The translations under genes and the position numbers were made by a program. Source: Brachypterus glaber (Eukaryota > Arthropoda > Insecta > Coleoptera > Kateretidae). Taken from it: DNA of 64,000 nucleotides. The first letter of the stretch is position 1. Every line of letters starts with the position of its first letter. The DNA lies in the NCBI GenBank assembly GCA_958510825.1, contig OY294051.1, positions 26,833,265 to 26,897,264 of the forward strand, written 5' to 3'. This document shows positions 54,664 through 64,000 of this stretch, in pieces. The notes under the pieces were generated by a model. It worked only from the letters and a program-made list of their open reading frames with translations, searched no databases and was not told where the DNA came from.

Positions 54664-56113
54664 AGTCCAGTCAAATAACGAGAAACTCCTACGTTAAATT
54701 GCATTAAATGTAAACGGAATATTTTAAAGGGTAGTAGTGGATAGTAGCAGAACACTCGTTTTAGTTTTTCACCGGGTGATTTGCGTAAGGGGTCCGCTAT
54801 CTTAAATTTTGGGAGTGAGTGCGGTTATCTCGCTAAATATGTATTTTACAAACCAATTTTTTTAAGAAAAAGTTTCCAACAATTTTTGTTTGGTTCATTT
54901 TTTTAATATATCAATAACAAATCAAGTTATAAATACTCAAAAATGGCCATGTTGTGGATGAAATTGTTTTTTTTTTCGATTTTTCAGCCAAATTATTCAT
55001 ATGAGCAAACTTGTAGCTCTTGAAATTCTCTATAAGTTTTATATATTATGCATTTTCATTATTATTTTGTTACGGTTACAGTGGGCACTGAAAGCAGAGT
55101 TGCGCCCTCTGTAACCGTACCAAAGTACCTATGATTTTATAATATATGAAAATTATAGAGAATTTCAAGGGCTACAAGTTTGCTTTTAACCACTTTTATT
55201 GTAAATTTCGAGAAGGGCTGATCTCCGAAAATTAAAATTTTTCAGGAGACACAAAAAACTGAATTTCTGTTGAGCCATTTGACTTATATGAACAGTTTTT
55301 TTCCAAAATTAGCGACCGCTGTGTACGTTATGACAAAGCAAAATATTATTACTGAAGGAAAATTTGATGGAGAAAATGATCGTTAGTTTCCCGAGAAGAG
55401 TCCTTTTCGAACTTGACCTGAGGTTTTAGGTGCATTACTAAAGAACGCATATTATTGAAAATAACAAAAATACTATTAAAAATACAAAAAAAATACAAAC
55501 ATAATGTTTTTATTAAAAGTCTTCTTCGACGTCCAGCTGTGATGCCGCTTCAGTCGACCACTGCAGAATCCCTTAATAGAAGTTTTTAAAATTCCTCGGT
55601 ATGTATTGTCTTTTGTAGGTTGTTTATTCTTAAGACATTGAGACCTTAAGACATTGAAATGAGTACTTTTCGACATTTATTTCAGAAAGTCACGTGACTT
55701 TTACCATTATGATGAAATGATATGAGCCGTTCTCGCTCATAGAATATCGGTCTATATGAATACATGAAAAAAGAACGAAAAATTCAATTTTGAAAAAAAA
55801 CCGAAATGAGCCCTTTTCGAAGTTTAAAATTTAAATTAACTCGATTGTTATTAATATATTAAAAAAATAATCCAAACAAAAATTGTTGGAAATTTCCGCC
55901 TTAACAAAATTGGTTATATACATTTTTATCGTAAGATGCATGTTAAGCAACTCACTTCCAAATTTCAAGATAGCGGACACCCCTTAGGCAAATCACCGGG
56001 TGAGAAACTAACAGGAGTGTTTTGTTATGATACCATCCACTACTATCCTTTAAAATACATATCAGTCTGTGTACACTTATTCCAATTTACATTTATTATT
56101 TGACTGGACTAAT
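54664..56113. repeat. 1.45-kb foldback with nested palindromic centre
   Basis: TAGTCCAGTCAAATAA at the left faces TTATTTGACTGGACTA at the right. Arms of about 300 bp include ACCGGGTGATTTGCGTAAGG, a TATCTTAAATTTTGGGAG-like block and AACAATTTTTGTTTGG. Inside lies a second inverted pair (TTGTAGCTCTTGAAATTCTC facing GAGAATTTCAAGGGCTACAA), and at the very centre a third (55071-55122). No gene. Confidence 0.85.
55071..55122. mobile_element. 52-bp hairpin at the centre of the foldback
   Basis: TTACGGTTACAG and GGGC face GCCCTCTGTAACCGTA. It is the most CG-rich part of the foldback and may be a separate mini-insertion that landed on the axis. Confidence 0.7.
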
Positions 56114-57358
56114 ATTTCTATAAATATTTAACTCATGGTTTTACTTTCCCCTATTTTTCTCACGAAATAAAAATACTCCCTCTACTAACTAATAAATACC
56201 CACCCTACTGTGTCATTCCATCGTTACGTACGTTGCATTCGTACACCTTAATTTAGGTCTCAGAAAAATACTCGACAGTTTATTCATTTGTATTTCAGGT
56301 TATAATCCTTACAGGCACGTTTTTACATCTTTTAGTTTAAGTATAAATTTAATAATCATTTAGGCAATAAAAATAATGCACTTATATGCGCGTTTCGTAT
56401 GTTACAAAATTTGGAAGTACACTTATGCAATTAAGTAAATGATAATGAAAATCTGATAATCTGATGATTTTTTGTTTTTTAAATTATGTTTGTTTAATTT
56501 GTGAAAGATTTGCTTTCTAATAAGCATATGAGATAATAATAATTATTTATGGTACTAGTGGGTAAAGTAAGATATTGCCCATGAGAAAATTAACCAAACG
56601 AGGCGTCAGCCAAGCAGGTTAATTTTCGAGAGGGCAATATCGGTTTACCCATGAGTGCCATACAAGGTTTTATCCAATAAATAGCTTAGAAATTCATATT
56701 TTTATTAAATATTTTAATGACATTTACAAGAAAATAATTTGACAAGTGACAGTTGAGTGGGTAAAATAAATAATTATCCACTCAATAAAGTAAAAGCCAC
56801 GCGGGGGTTATTATTGAGTTTATCTATTTAAAATTTAGCGGGTAATTGTCTCATTATCTGTATGTATTGGATAAAAAAATTTATAAATATGATTTTCAGA
56901 AATTATTATACTTAGTTGTTACGTACGTTACCTGAGGGTTTTTACCAAATTTCAAACTGAATTTGGGAAAACTGCCTATACGTTAAATTATTCTTCTGTG
57001 GGGTTATACACTACAAACTTTTTTTGCAGTTGATTGTGTTTTATTTAGGGGTCGTTTAGGGGACCTAAACTTTCAGTTTTGGGTATTTTATAAGTTTTTT
57101 TGGTCTTACTATTTCACCACAACAGTTTTGGACATGCTGAATGAATTTTAAACCATAAACTTACCCAATATCCAAATAAATATAGGTATAATAAAAAAAT
57201 AAAAATAAATATTATTATTAATATTTATTTTTTTATGATGTGGTAGTTGGCGCGGAATGATCCTACTATTTATACAAAAAAGTTTTTAAAGAAAAAATTT
57301 AAAATATTTTTTTTTCCAAAACTTTTAAAAATCTCGGTAATTTAAGACAAGATTTCGA
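56114..57358. other. AT-rich DNA with one CpG hairpin
   Basis: 56564-56665 is an imperfect hairpin (GATATTGCCCATGAGAAAAT facing AGGGCAATATCGGTTTACCC). An A/T palindrome lies at 57195-57238. No frame or splice pattern was recognised. Confidence 0.45.
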
Positions 57359-57410
57359 AGATAGATAGATAGATAGAAATTTATTGACCACGTCAAAGGG
57401 CTATCGACCA
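57359..57410 (-). mobile_element. Tail-end remnant of a CR1/L2-like LINE
   Basis: On the minus strand: a short stretch with GTGGTCAATAAATTTC, then four TATC units. This equals the 3' terminus of the LINE at 48930-50797, so it is an extremely 5'-truncated insertion. Confidence 0.6.
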
Positions 57411-57560
57411 GTCCTTCTTTCGAAGATTTTTCATAAATCTCAGAAATCACAAAAAAGCAAAATAATCATAAATTTTTATATAGAAAATTTCGGAAGTCTT
57501 ACAAAAATCTCGAAAATCCGTGTAGAAATATTTTGTATTTTAACCAAAAACAATTCTGTA

Positions 57561-57681
57561 GCTTGGTCTAAAACGGACACTCTGTCACTTTGTCAATAGC
57601 AGTGTTTTCACGTCAACTCTAACGTATAATTTTGAAAACGCTGCTAGTGACAAAGTGACATTGGCCCTTTTAGAACCAAGC
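57561..57681. mobile_element. MITE family C, copy 2
   Basis: GCTTGGTCTAAAA faces TTTTAGAACCAAGC; CACTTTGTCAATAGCAGTGT faces AAACGCTGCTAGTGACAAAG. The centre has CGTCAACTCTAACGTATAAT. Confidence 0.85.
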
Positions 57682-57813
57682 CACATAATTCTGTCCGGTT
57701 CCAAATTTAAAGTATTCAGCTCGAAGCATTCTCGAGTTATGGTGGCCAGAATTTTTCCCGTACAGACCGACAGACATGCTGACCGACACTTTTTTGCGTA
57801 AATTGTTTTTTTG
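57682..57813. repeat. Dispersed PuC-rich family fragment
   Basis: AGCATTCTCGAGTTATGGTG and CAGACCGACAGACATGCTGA match the blocks at 28.6 and 39.7 kb. Confidence 0.6.
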
Positions 57814-57985
57814 CAAACTTATGCAAATATACAATGTGCAGTAGTTTGGTAGAACATATTTATGCGCAGAAGTGTTTAATAATACATACGAATGCACAAA
57901 AGTGTTGTGGCAAACATATACAAATATACCATGCGCAGTAGGGTTTGGTAGAACATATTTATGCACAGAAGTGTTTAATAAGTGT
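57814..57985. repeat. Two-unit tandem repeat, about 97 bp
   Basis: AAATATACAATGTGCAGTAG (57824) and AAATATACCATGCGCAGTAG (57922) start equivalent stretches that both hold GGTAGAACATATTTATGC. The linking motif GAATGCACAAAAGTGTTGTG recurs, diverged, at 59700-59750. A 98-codon minus-strand frame here is the translated repeat. Confidence 0.8.
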
Positions 57986-57989
57986 TAAA

Positions 57990-59055
57990 TAATGATATTA
58001 TTATTATTATTACTATTATTATTATTAATTATTATTATTATTATTATTTTGAAATAAAACCCGACAGGTTCACCTCGTCCTCCGATGACCGAGGAGACGT
58101 GCGGGGAAATTGCGGCAACTGCTCTCCACGTCCGTGGAGTAAGCCTCTACCGTGACCGGTTATCGTGTGCTCTGAGTAAATTAAGAGACACAAGGATTAC
58201 TGCTTTCTGCATGCGACCAGCCAGAATTTCGGCTGAGTCGCGACATGCCGGTATGGTTTTGAGGTTAGAGAGAAAGCTGTCATTTATACCACCAAGAGAT
58301 CCAACAATAAGCACCACCAGTTTTATAGTGGTCTGGATACAGTCTGCGGAGTTGAAAAAGAAGATCCTGATATTTTGTCCGCTTGTCCTCCTCCTTCAAA
58401 ACAATGTTTCTTTCGGCTGGGGCCGAGAACTCAATAACAAACATTGTTTTGGTATTATGGTCGAGGAGGACGATATCTGGCTTATTGGCTTGTATTTGCC
58501 TTAGGGTGGAGAATGAATAGTTCCAATATATGCGGCATCTATCATTCTCCACCACGGACTCAATATCAGCTGGAGCATAGGGCAACACTGGTGTTTCGTC
58601 TAACCCATACGAGTGCCTGAGAAAGTAATAAAGCACTCGTAAGGCCGCGTTATGTCTGCGAATATATGCCGAGACCGCATATGTGGAACATGCAGAAAGT
58701 AAATGCATGATGGTCTCTGGCATTTTTCGACAGGCCCTGCAGTTGGTATCAGGAACCTGCATTCCCATAACGCGACTCCGGTAGACTAATGTGTTAAAAA
58801 CACCATCTTGGCAAGCAATATGAATCCCTCGGTCTCCGACTTTAACCCACCTGACCTAAGAAAGGAATATGTCAGTCTTTTGGATAAGCCAAGGTCTTCT
58901 ATGGTCTTAAAGAAGATTCCATGCATTGGCTTATCCATGTGTGACTGCAGAAGCATCGAATACTCTGCAGTTTTGATGTGGGTTTTTAATTGAACGGGAC
59001 CCAACTCAGTTACAGAGTTTGGGTTTTCCCGTTCAAAGTCGAATATGAGACAGAG
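57990..59055 (-). pseudogene. LINE C-terminal fragment with restriction-like endonuclease, frameshifted
   Basis: On the minus strand a 72-codon frame (59004-58786) reads KPMHGIFFKTIEDLGLS and SETEGFI. A one-base shift near 58820 moves the reading to HIACQDGVFNTLVYRSRVMG and the 162-codon frame 58768-58280. That frame has a CX2CX8HX4C zinc knuckle (residues 10-27), RRHN, and a PD-(D/E)xK-like nuclease core: KPDIVLLD (96-103), FVIEFSAP (110-117) and KY (132-133). This layout is typical of site-nicking LINEs of the R2/R4-like group. The reverse transcriptase is missing. A 3' untranslated region follows and ends in an ATT-run tail (57990-58052). Confidence 0.8.
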
Positions 59056-59079
59056 TTTTTCTTATTATTATTATTATTA

Positions 59080-59150
<71 letters not shown>

Positions 59151-59690
59151 TCTCCATATTTCTCACATATTTATAATTTATTAAATTATAAATATTTGGA
59201 TAAATGGGGAGAAAATTCATTCTATCCCATTTCCTTTCGTTTAGCCAAGACATTTTCTAACAATATGCGCAGTTTGCAATAAGATTGCTCTTTGTCCCAC
59301 ATTCAAAATTCTAGTAGGTAAACCCAGTTTTTCTCAAAATTTTTGCCAACAACTCCTTCTGCAGATATGACAAATGGATATATTTCAACATTTTGCAGCT
59401 TCCAAAGATGTTTCAGTTCGATAGCTACATTTTCATACTTATGGACCTTTTCAATTTCAGATTTACGTACATTATGCGATAAAGGTACAGCAATATCTAT
59501 AATGGTTCCAACTTTTTGTACTTTATCGATAAGAATAATGTCCGGTCTATTAAAATCCACGGTATGATCTGTAATGATTTGTCTATCCCAATAAAGTACA
59601 TGACTTCGGCTTTCCAAAACTGCACTAGGGCTATACTTATAATAAGGTGGAGTAGCCAGATTAAAAAGTCCATTTTTATTATTATTATTA
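59056..59690 (-). pseudogene. Second RLE-type LINE fragment, directly upstream
   Basis: The frame 59827-59303 (minus) has a run of six asparagines (residues 45-50) from an AAT repeat; only the part after it is LINE-like. From residue 53 it reads LESRSHVLYWDRQI, RPDIILIDK (94-102), IDIAVPLSHN and KYENVAIELKHLWKL, a restriction-like endonuclease tail of another subfamily than its neighbour. No zinc knuckle or reverse transcriptase is left. The 3' part ends in an AAT-run tail (59061-59150 on the plus strand as TTA), which abuts the next fragment. Confidence 0.75.
59061..59150. repeat. (TTA)n microsatellite
   Basis: About thirty TTA units with few interruptions form the 3' tail of the minus-strand LINE fragment at 59056-59690. 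The 64-codon frame rich in leucine at 58990-59184 is this repeat translated. Confidence 0.9.
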
Positions 59691-61118
59691 TTATTATATA
59701 TGAATGCGCGAAAGTGTTCTGGAAAACATACGAATGCGCAGAAGAATGTATGAAGAGTTGCTAAAGGTAGGAAAAGGTAAACGAAGTGTGGCAAAAAGCG
59801 TGGTTTAGTTTCCATTTCCGTTTCCACTATTCTGCTCGTCGAAAATATAAAAGTTTTTAAATTTTACGTTTCAGATATTTTTTTAATTTTTAGAAAAGAT
59901 TGAGCAAAAATAGAAAAAAATAGTATAAAGTACTTGTTTCATAAGAATTCCTAATGTACTTGTCCATTAAAAAAATATTCGCCTAATTTAATATAGCGTC
60001 TTATAAAACTAGTATTTTAATATACTATTTTTTACGTGTAAAAACGATAAAATAAAAAGCTAAATCGATCCACCCTAATAGCGGAACATTTAGTGCCAAT
60101 TTGTGGAGGAAAATATCCCTAAACGTTCGTATAAATTACCCTAATATCAATTATTACTCGTACTGTTGCCGAGAAAATAAAACTACACCTTTTTATGGTG
60201 GCAATCTTTTTTAAACACAAAATACTACATCTCCATTTCATTTTATTTTATACTTCGTTTTTTTACGTACACTAAAAAAATTGGATAAATATACTATAGA
60301 TTAGTTTATTCAATTATTAACAGTGTTAATAAGTGTTAATTTAACACCAAACCAACTAAAATTATGATTAGTTTATGATTAGTTTTTTATTCAGAATATA
60401 GATAGCGCCACCTGCTAATTTTCTTAAAATCAATAAATTTATACTTAAAATTTTCGTGACTAAATGGCGCTAAATTTCCAGGCGGGTCCAATTTTTCTTT
60501 TAAGTAAAAATAGTGTATGTAAAAGTACATAAAACTTATACATTAAATGAAAAAAAAAAAAAAAGTCTAAACATATATTTAAAAAATGTGTAGCTTTTAT
60601 AATATTTAAAAGTATAGACAATATTCCAATGGGGCCCGGCCCCCTTGTTATGACTCCAGGGGGCCATGGATACATTTAATATGGAGCCAACAACCTAACC
60701 CACTACTGGTGTAAAAAAAGCGCAATAAAAAAAAAATGACGTTCGCTGTTTTTTTTTCTGCGAACATTCCCGTCACGTATACAAGACGTCGTCGTCCCGG
60801 CGCTTAAATAAGTGGCACAGAATAAAATATTATCTCCTGATAATACCAGGCTGGTATACACACTTTCTATGTTCGACCTATTAACCGACATCCCAAAAGC
60901 GAGATATTCTCAATTCGACGTGTGGGTACTTCTATTGTTTACGTTTTATATATATAGATATAGATTATAAACTTTTGATTCGGATTTTTGCAGATAACCT
61001 GGATAAATCGGGAAAATCCGGTAAATAAAACAAAGTTTGTCCAAACGGGTATCTTTCTATCAAATGTTGTTATAGATATAACTCGATTTTCGAGATATCG
61101 CTACATGCAATGTATCAC
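59691..61118. other. No gene supported
   Basis: 59695-59755 shares GAATGCGCGAAAGTGTTCTG with the 57.8-kb tandem array. 60740-60810 is GC-richer, with ACGTCGTCGTCCCGGCG. A TTTTTGCAG precedes 60997, but no exon with known homology follows. Confidence 0.4.
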
Positions 61119-61160
61119 ATACATACATACATACATACATACATAAATACATACATACAG
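61119..61160. repeat. (CATA)n microsatellite
   Basis: Nine or ten CATA units, one with a T-to-A change. It may be the tail of a retroposed element on the plus strand, since GATATAACTCGATTTTCGAG just upstream resembles a 3' end hairpin. Confidence 0.85.
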
Positions 61161-62584
61161 ATTTATTACAAACCTTACACATTTTTACAATTTTGACGAA
61201 GTATCACCAACATTTCTTTAATTTAATTAACGGCGGATTTTTTGCGGCGAAATTGAACATAGAACATCAAGAATTGATTTTAGTAATAACTACGAGTATA
61301 AGGATAACTCGGATAACTTGCGCCTTGCATAGAAACCTGGAAAGGGCAATATAACGGATTCAATCAGACCAACTCGTCCGCATTAAAAATAAATAAATCG
61401 CTTATTTCATAAATTAAAATACAGCTCATTCTCAAGTGTCTTGGAATTTGAAATATTGTCAAAATTACAATTGGTGTGTTTTACTGCATCATTCTGTTGC
61501 TACTGGTGCCACTGGTTTGGACGGAATCGTCGTTTTACTGCTGACATTTCACCATTCTCGCCATTCCGACCAAACCATCGAGAGAGGTTCGAATGAAGAG
61601 AATGACAGATGTCAAACGCCAAACATTAAATAAAATCTAACGGTTTTCATGTGTATTCTGTATTATAATTAAAAATATTGGGGAACTTGCTGATATTAGG
61701 TATGGAAAGGACGGAAAGCATTATTGGTTTAACAAAGAAAGTAAGTACATATAGTTTACACCATAGGGACTATGTACTGCAGTCCTGACGTATATTTTCA
61801 GCATAGATAAGATTTTCAAAAATTAGCCAAAATATTTGATTATTAAAACAAATATCGTTTTTCTTCTTCTTGGCCTTATTTTGACAATTGACATGATCCG
61901 TTTTTGTGCTTAGTTTCATTCTGTTCAAACTTTTCCTACTGCAGAATGAAGCAGTAAAACGTAACAAATATACATTAACTGCAATTTCGCGGTTCTTTCA
62001 CACTTTTTTTGCAACAGATTTTTAAATCGACTGTTTTTTTTTGCGTTCCTAGATGCAAGTTAACCATATTGCTAAAATTTTTTCTACAACGGGCCCCAAC
62101 CTCGGCCCCCAGCTACCAAAACATCATACCTTGTCAGAAAATCCCTAGTTTCTTAATTCTTGTATAACATTGTTATTATAAAATATATTGATTTAAAATT
62201 TGAACAGCATATGACCCTCATGAGTGAATATAATTTTATATATATTTTTTTTTGATTTTAACGCATATGGGGCCCTATGGTCAATTTTCTTTAAAAAATA
62301 CCTTTTTTGGAAAGCAAAATTCTAGAGGGGGAACAATGTTCAGAAAAACCATGATATATGCGTGAAACTATAGGTATCCAACTCTTTAGTTCTATGGTAT
62401 TTCCACAGAATAACGATGCCCCCGCTTGCTAGATTAAATATAGCGAAGGACTGCACGTATACCATTTTCTTGTGTTTTTTGGGTAAATTTGATCGATTTC
62501 AGTCTTATACAAAACAAATCGTTGCATTTTGGACAGAAATTTAACAACATTTTGGAACTTTTATAATGTGGGGTGAAAAAGTGA
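61161..62584. other. No gene supported; one inverted pair
   Basis: TGGTTTGGACGGAAT (61515) faces ATTCCGACCAAACCA (to 61579). Farther out, TTTTACTGCATCATTCTG (61477) faces CAGAATGAAGCAGTAAAA (to 61961). The 65-codon frame at 61436-61633 runs through this pair. The rest shows nothing. Confidence 0.45.
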
Positions 62585-63152
62585 ATTTTTTTCTATTTTT
62601 TAATTAGAAAGCAGTTTTTGCCATTTTCGCGTTAACGGTGATAGGTATTATCAAAATTTAAAAACTATAACTTAATACTTAACTTTTGCTAAAAAAAGGT
62701 TTCTTATTTTTTTTTTTGTCAAAAATTATCTAAGCGCCAAAACTAGGCCGGCAAGTATTTTTTTGGTAACTATGCAATTTTTATTAAAAATAGTTGTTTT
62801 TTTAAAACAGTTATGTTATTTTAAGTTTTTTCTTCATTAGTTTTTAAAATATGGATATTCTTGCAGTTCTGCAACTTTGACGTGCTATAACTTGAAAAAA
62901 AATTAGTAAAAAACAAACTTAATAAAACAAAATTGTTTAAAAAAAAATCTTTTTTTTATGTATTTAAAAAAATACCAAAACAAATATTTTTCGGCCTAGT
63001 TTCGGCGCTTAGCTCCTAGAAAATTAAAGTAAACTTTTTTTTTAGAAAAAGTTAAGTTTCAATAGTTTTTAAATTTTGATAATACCTATCACCGTTAACG
63101 AGAAAATGGCAAAAACTGCTTTCTAATTAAAAAACAGAAAAAAAATTCGATA
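62585..63152. repeat. Foldback element, about 200-bp arms
   Basis: TTTTTAATTAGAAAGCAGTT, GGTGATAGGTATTATCAAAA and GCGCCAAAACTAGGCCG on the left pair with CGGCCTAGTTTCGGCGC, TTGATAATACCTATCACC and AACTGCTTTCTAATTAAAAA on the right. The centre is AT-rich and about 130 bases long. Confidence 0.9.
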
Positions 63153-63189
63153 GCCTTTATCAGTGTTAAGGCATATGCAAAAAATCATT

Positions 63190-63445
63190 ACTATGGTTCA
63201 TAGGGTTCCAGAGATATTAAATAAACACTACTTTTTAGATGTACCCTTAGGAGGGTCGTAGCTAGCTAGCTCCCTTGGGCCTATACTGCCCTACTACGCT
63301 AGAAAGCAGTGACTCCATTTGTCGTCTAGCGACGTTTTGACGTCAACTCTGATGTAATATTTTGAAAACGCTGCTATGCGACAAATAGAGTTACTGCTTT
63401 CTAGCATAGTAGGGCAATATAGGGCTTATTTCCGGACCAACCTTT
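63190..63445. repeat. Family E copy split by a MITE
   Basis: GATGTACCCTTAGGAGGGTC and GTAGCTAGCTAGCTCCCTTG before the MITE, and GGCTTATTTCCGGACCAACC after it, together give the family E order seen at 10385 and 25830. Confidence 0.7.
63281..63422. mobile_element. MITE family C, copy 3, inside family E
   Basis: CTATACTGCCCTACTACGCT and AGAAAGCAGTGACTCC face GAGTTACTGCTTTCTAGCAT and AGTAGGGCAATATAG. The centre carries ACGTCAACTCTGATGTAATA, the family C signature. Confidence 0.9.
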
Positions 63446-63739
63446 ATAGAAACGAATGAATTAGGTACTTCGTGGTATGTTGGACATTGAACATTAGAGG
63501 GAAAACCGTGTACAGCACTGTTTCAACCTTATTTGGTATCATCAGCACAGTATATTCCCAATGGCCTAATGTTCGTTTTAGTTGAAAAGAAAAGATAAAT
63601 CATATAAGGTACAAGTGCCAAAAGGATTCAAATTTTTGTTCATACTATTTCGCTCATATTTTAAGCACCTTAAATAATTTTTCTGCCGGTATATATGTAT
63701 TACATAAAATTAAGCTATCGCGTCCATTAATATATCGTC
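63446..63739. other. No gene seen
   Basis: No repeat ends or coding frame were recognised. Confidence 0.4.
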
Positions 63740-64000
63740 GGCTTACAAGTAAAGAGCACTAAGTCCAAAACCATGGTTTTGAGATATTGTTTTTTAATTT
63801 TTGTACTAATTGTTTTTGGAAAAAAACTACCGCAAATTGCAATGACATGTTTGGACATAATAATGTCCCATTTGCAGTTAAATAAAGAAAAATTAAAGTA
63901 GTTTAATTCAACTAAATTTGAAAAAAGACATGGACTTAGTGCCTTTTACTTGTAGGCCCACGACGTCGGCGTACAAGTAAAGAGCACTAAGTCAATAAAA
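63740..64000. repeat. Inverted pair plus a third direct end, cut by the window edge
   Basis: TTACAAGTAAAGAGCACTAA (63744) faces TTAGTGCCTTTTACTTGTAG (to 63956). A third copy, TACAAGTAAAGAGCACTAAG, starts at 63972 in direct orientation to the first and runs off the window. The pair is one foldback of about 215 bp and the third end probably starts another. Confidence 0.8.

Noticed and set aside
58085..58504. 139-codon plus-strand frame
   Set aside because: Antisense shadow of the LINE nuclease frame, which has a recognisable zinc knuckle and PD-(D/E)xK-like core.
58990..59184. Leucine-rich 64-codon frame resembling a signal peptide
   Set aside because: The leucines come from the TTA microsatellite.
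60988..61025. Acceptor-like TTTTTGCAG and donor-like GGTAAAT around 30 bases as a micro-exon
   Set aside because: No homology to a GRK or other family and too short to support.
61436..61633. 65-codon frame in less AT-rich DNA as an exon
   Set aside because: An inverted pair (TGGTTTGGACGGAAT) runs through it and no splice sites border it.

Overview
This is a piece of an animal nuclear genome, most probably a large-genome insect. It is AT-rich, almost free of genes, and crowded with inverted-repeat (foldback) elements, MITE-like DNA and dead LINEs. A beetle is my guess from the mix of repeats, but nothing here proves the order. One short stretch looks like host coding DNA: a 77-bp exon at 10072-10148 (+) with clean splice sites. 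Its 25 codons match the N-terminal RGS-homology part of a GRK2/3-type G-protein-coupled receptor kinase (fly Gprk1). I found no second exon of that gene, so most of the window is probably intron of this gene on both sides of the exon.

Layout. 1-10 kb: hairpin elements (379-597, 4383-5043, 5188-5720, 8193-8911, 8990-9524), a LINE C-terminal relic (2365-2706, -) and a hammerhead-ribozyme-like motif at 635-671. 10-15 kb: the GRK exon, a LINE fragment (about 11560-12608) split by a 424-bp transposon whose inverted sister lies just upstream, then three unrelated tandem arrays (13431-14420). 15.5-18.9 kb: a three-level nest of foldbacks; the middle one has an 8-bp target duplication and hAT-like ends. 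19.8-21.5 kb: an AAGTACTT array, an inverted repeat with two facing hammerhead-like motifs, and a foldback that shares its core but not its ends with 8193-8911.

22-31 kb has fewer repeats: fragments of dispersed families, a run of mostly unique-looking sequence (25.9-28.0 kb) and a CpG-rich patch with a 24-bp perfect palindrome (28.85-29.06 kb). 31-46 kb: a 153-bp satellite (31548-32160), many CpG-containing hairpins in AT-rich DNA, a 776-bp element that splits a coding-like relic (36084-37131), and a hAT-like element carrying a second element inside it (43662-44219). 46-53 kb: a rearranged repeat copy and two CR1/L2-like LINE fragments, one with a 517-codon open reverse transcriptase (48930-50566) and one with stops (51380-52325). 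53-64 kb: a 1.45-kb foldback (54664-56113), two adjacent 5'-truncated LINEs with restriction-like-endonuclease tails on the minus strand (57990-59690), and more foldbacks to the right edge.

No operon, CRISPR array, tRNA, rRNA or promoter could be supported. The coding potential is that of selfish elements plus one host exon. The main signal is structural: the same palindromic families recur, nest and exchange ends. All family assignments come from reading the sequence by eye.
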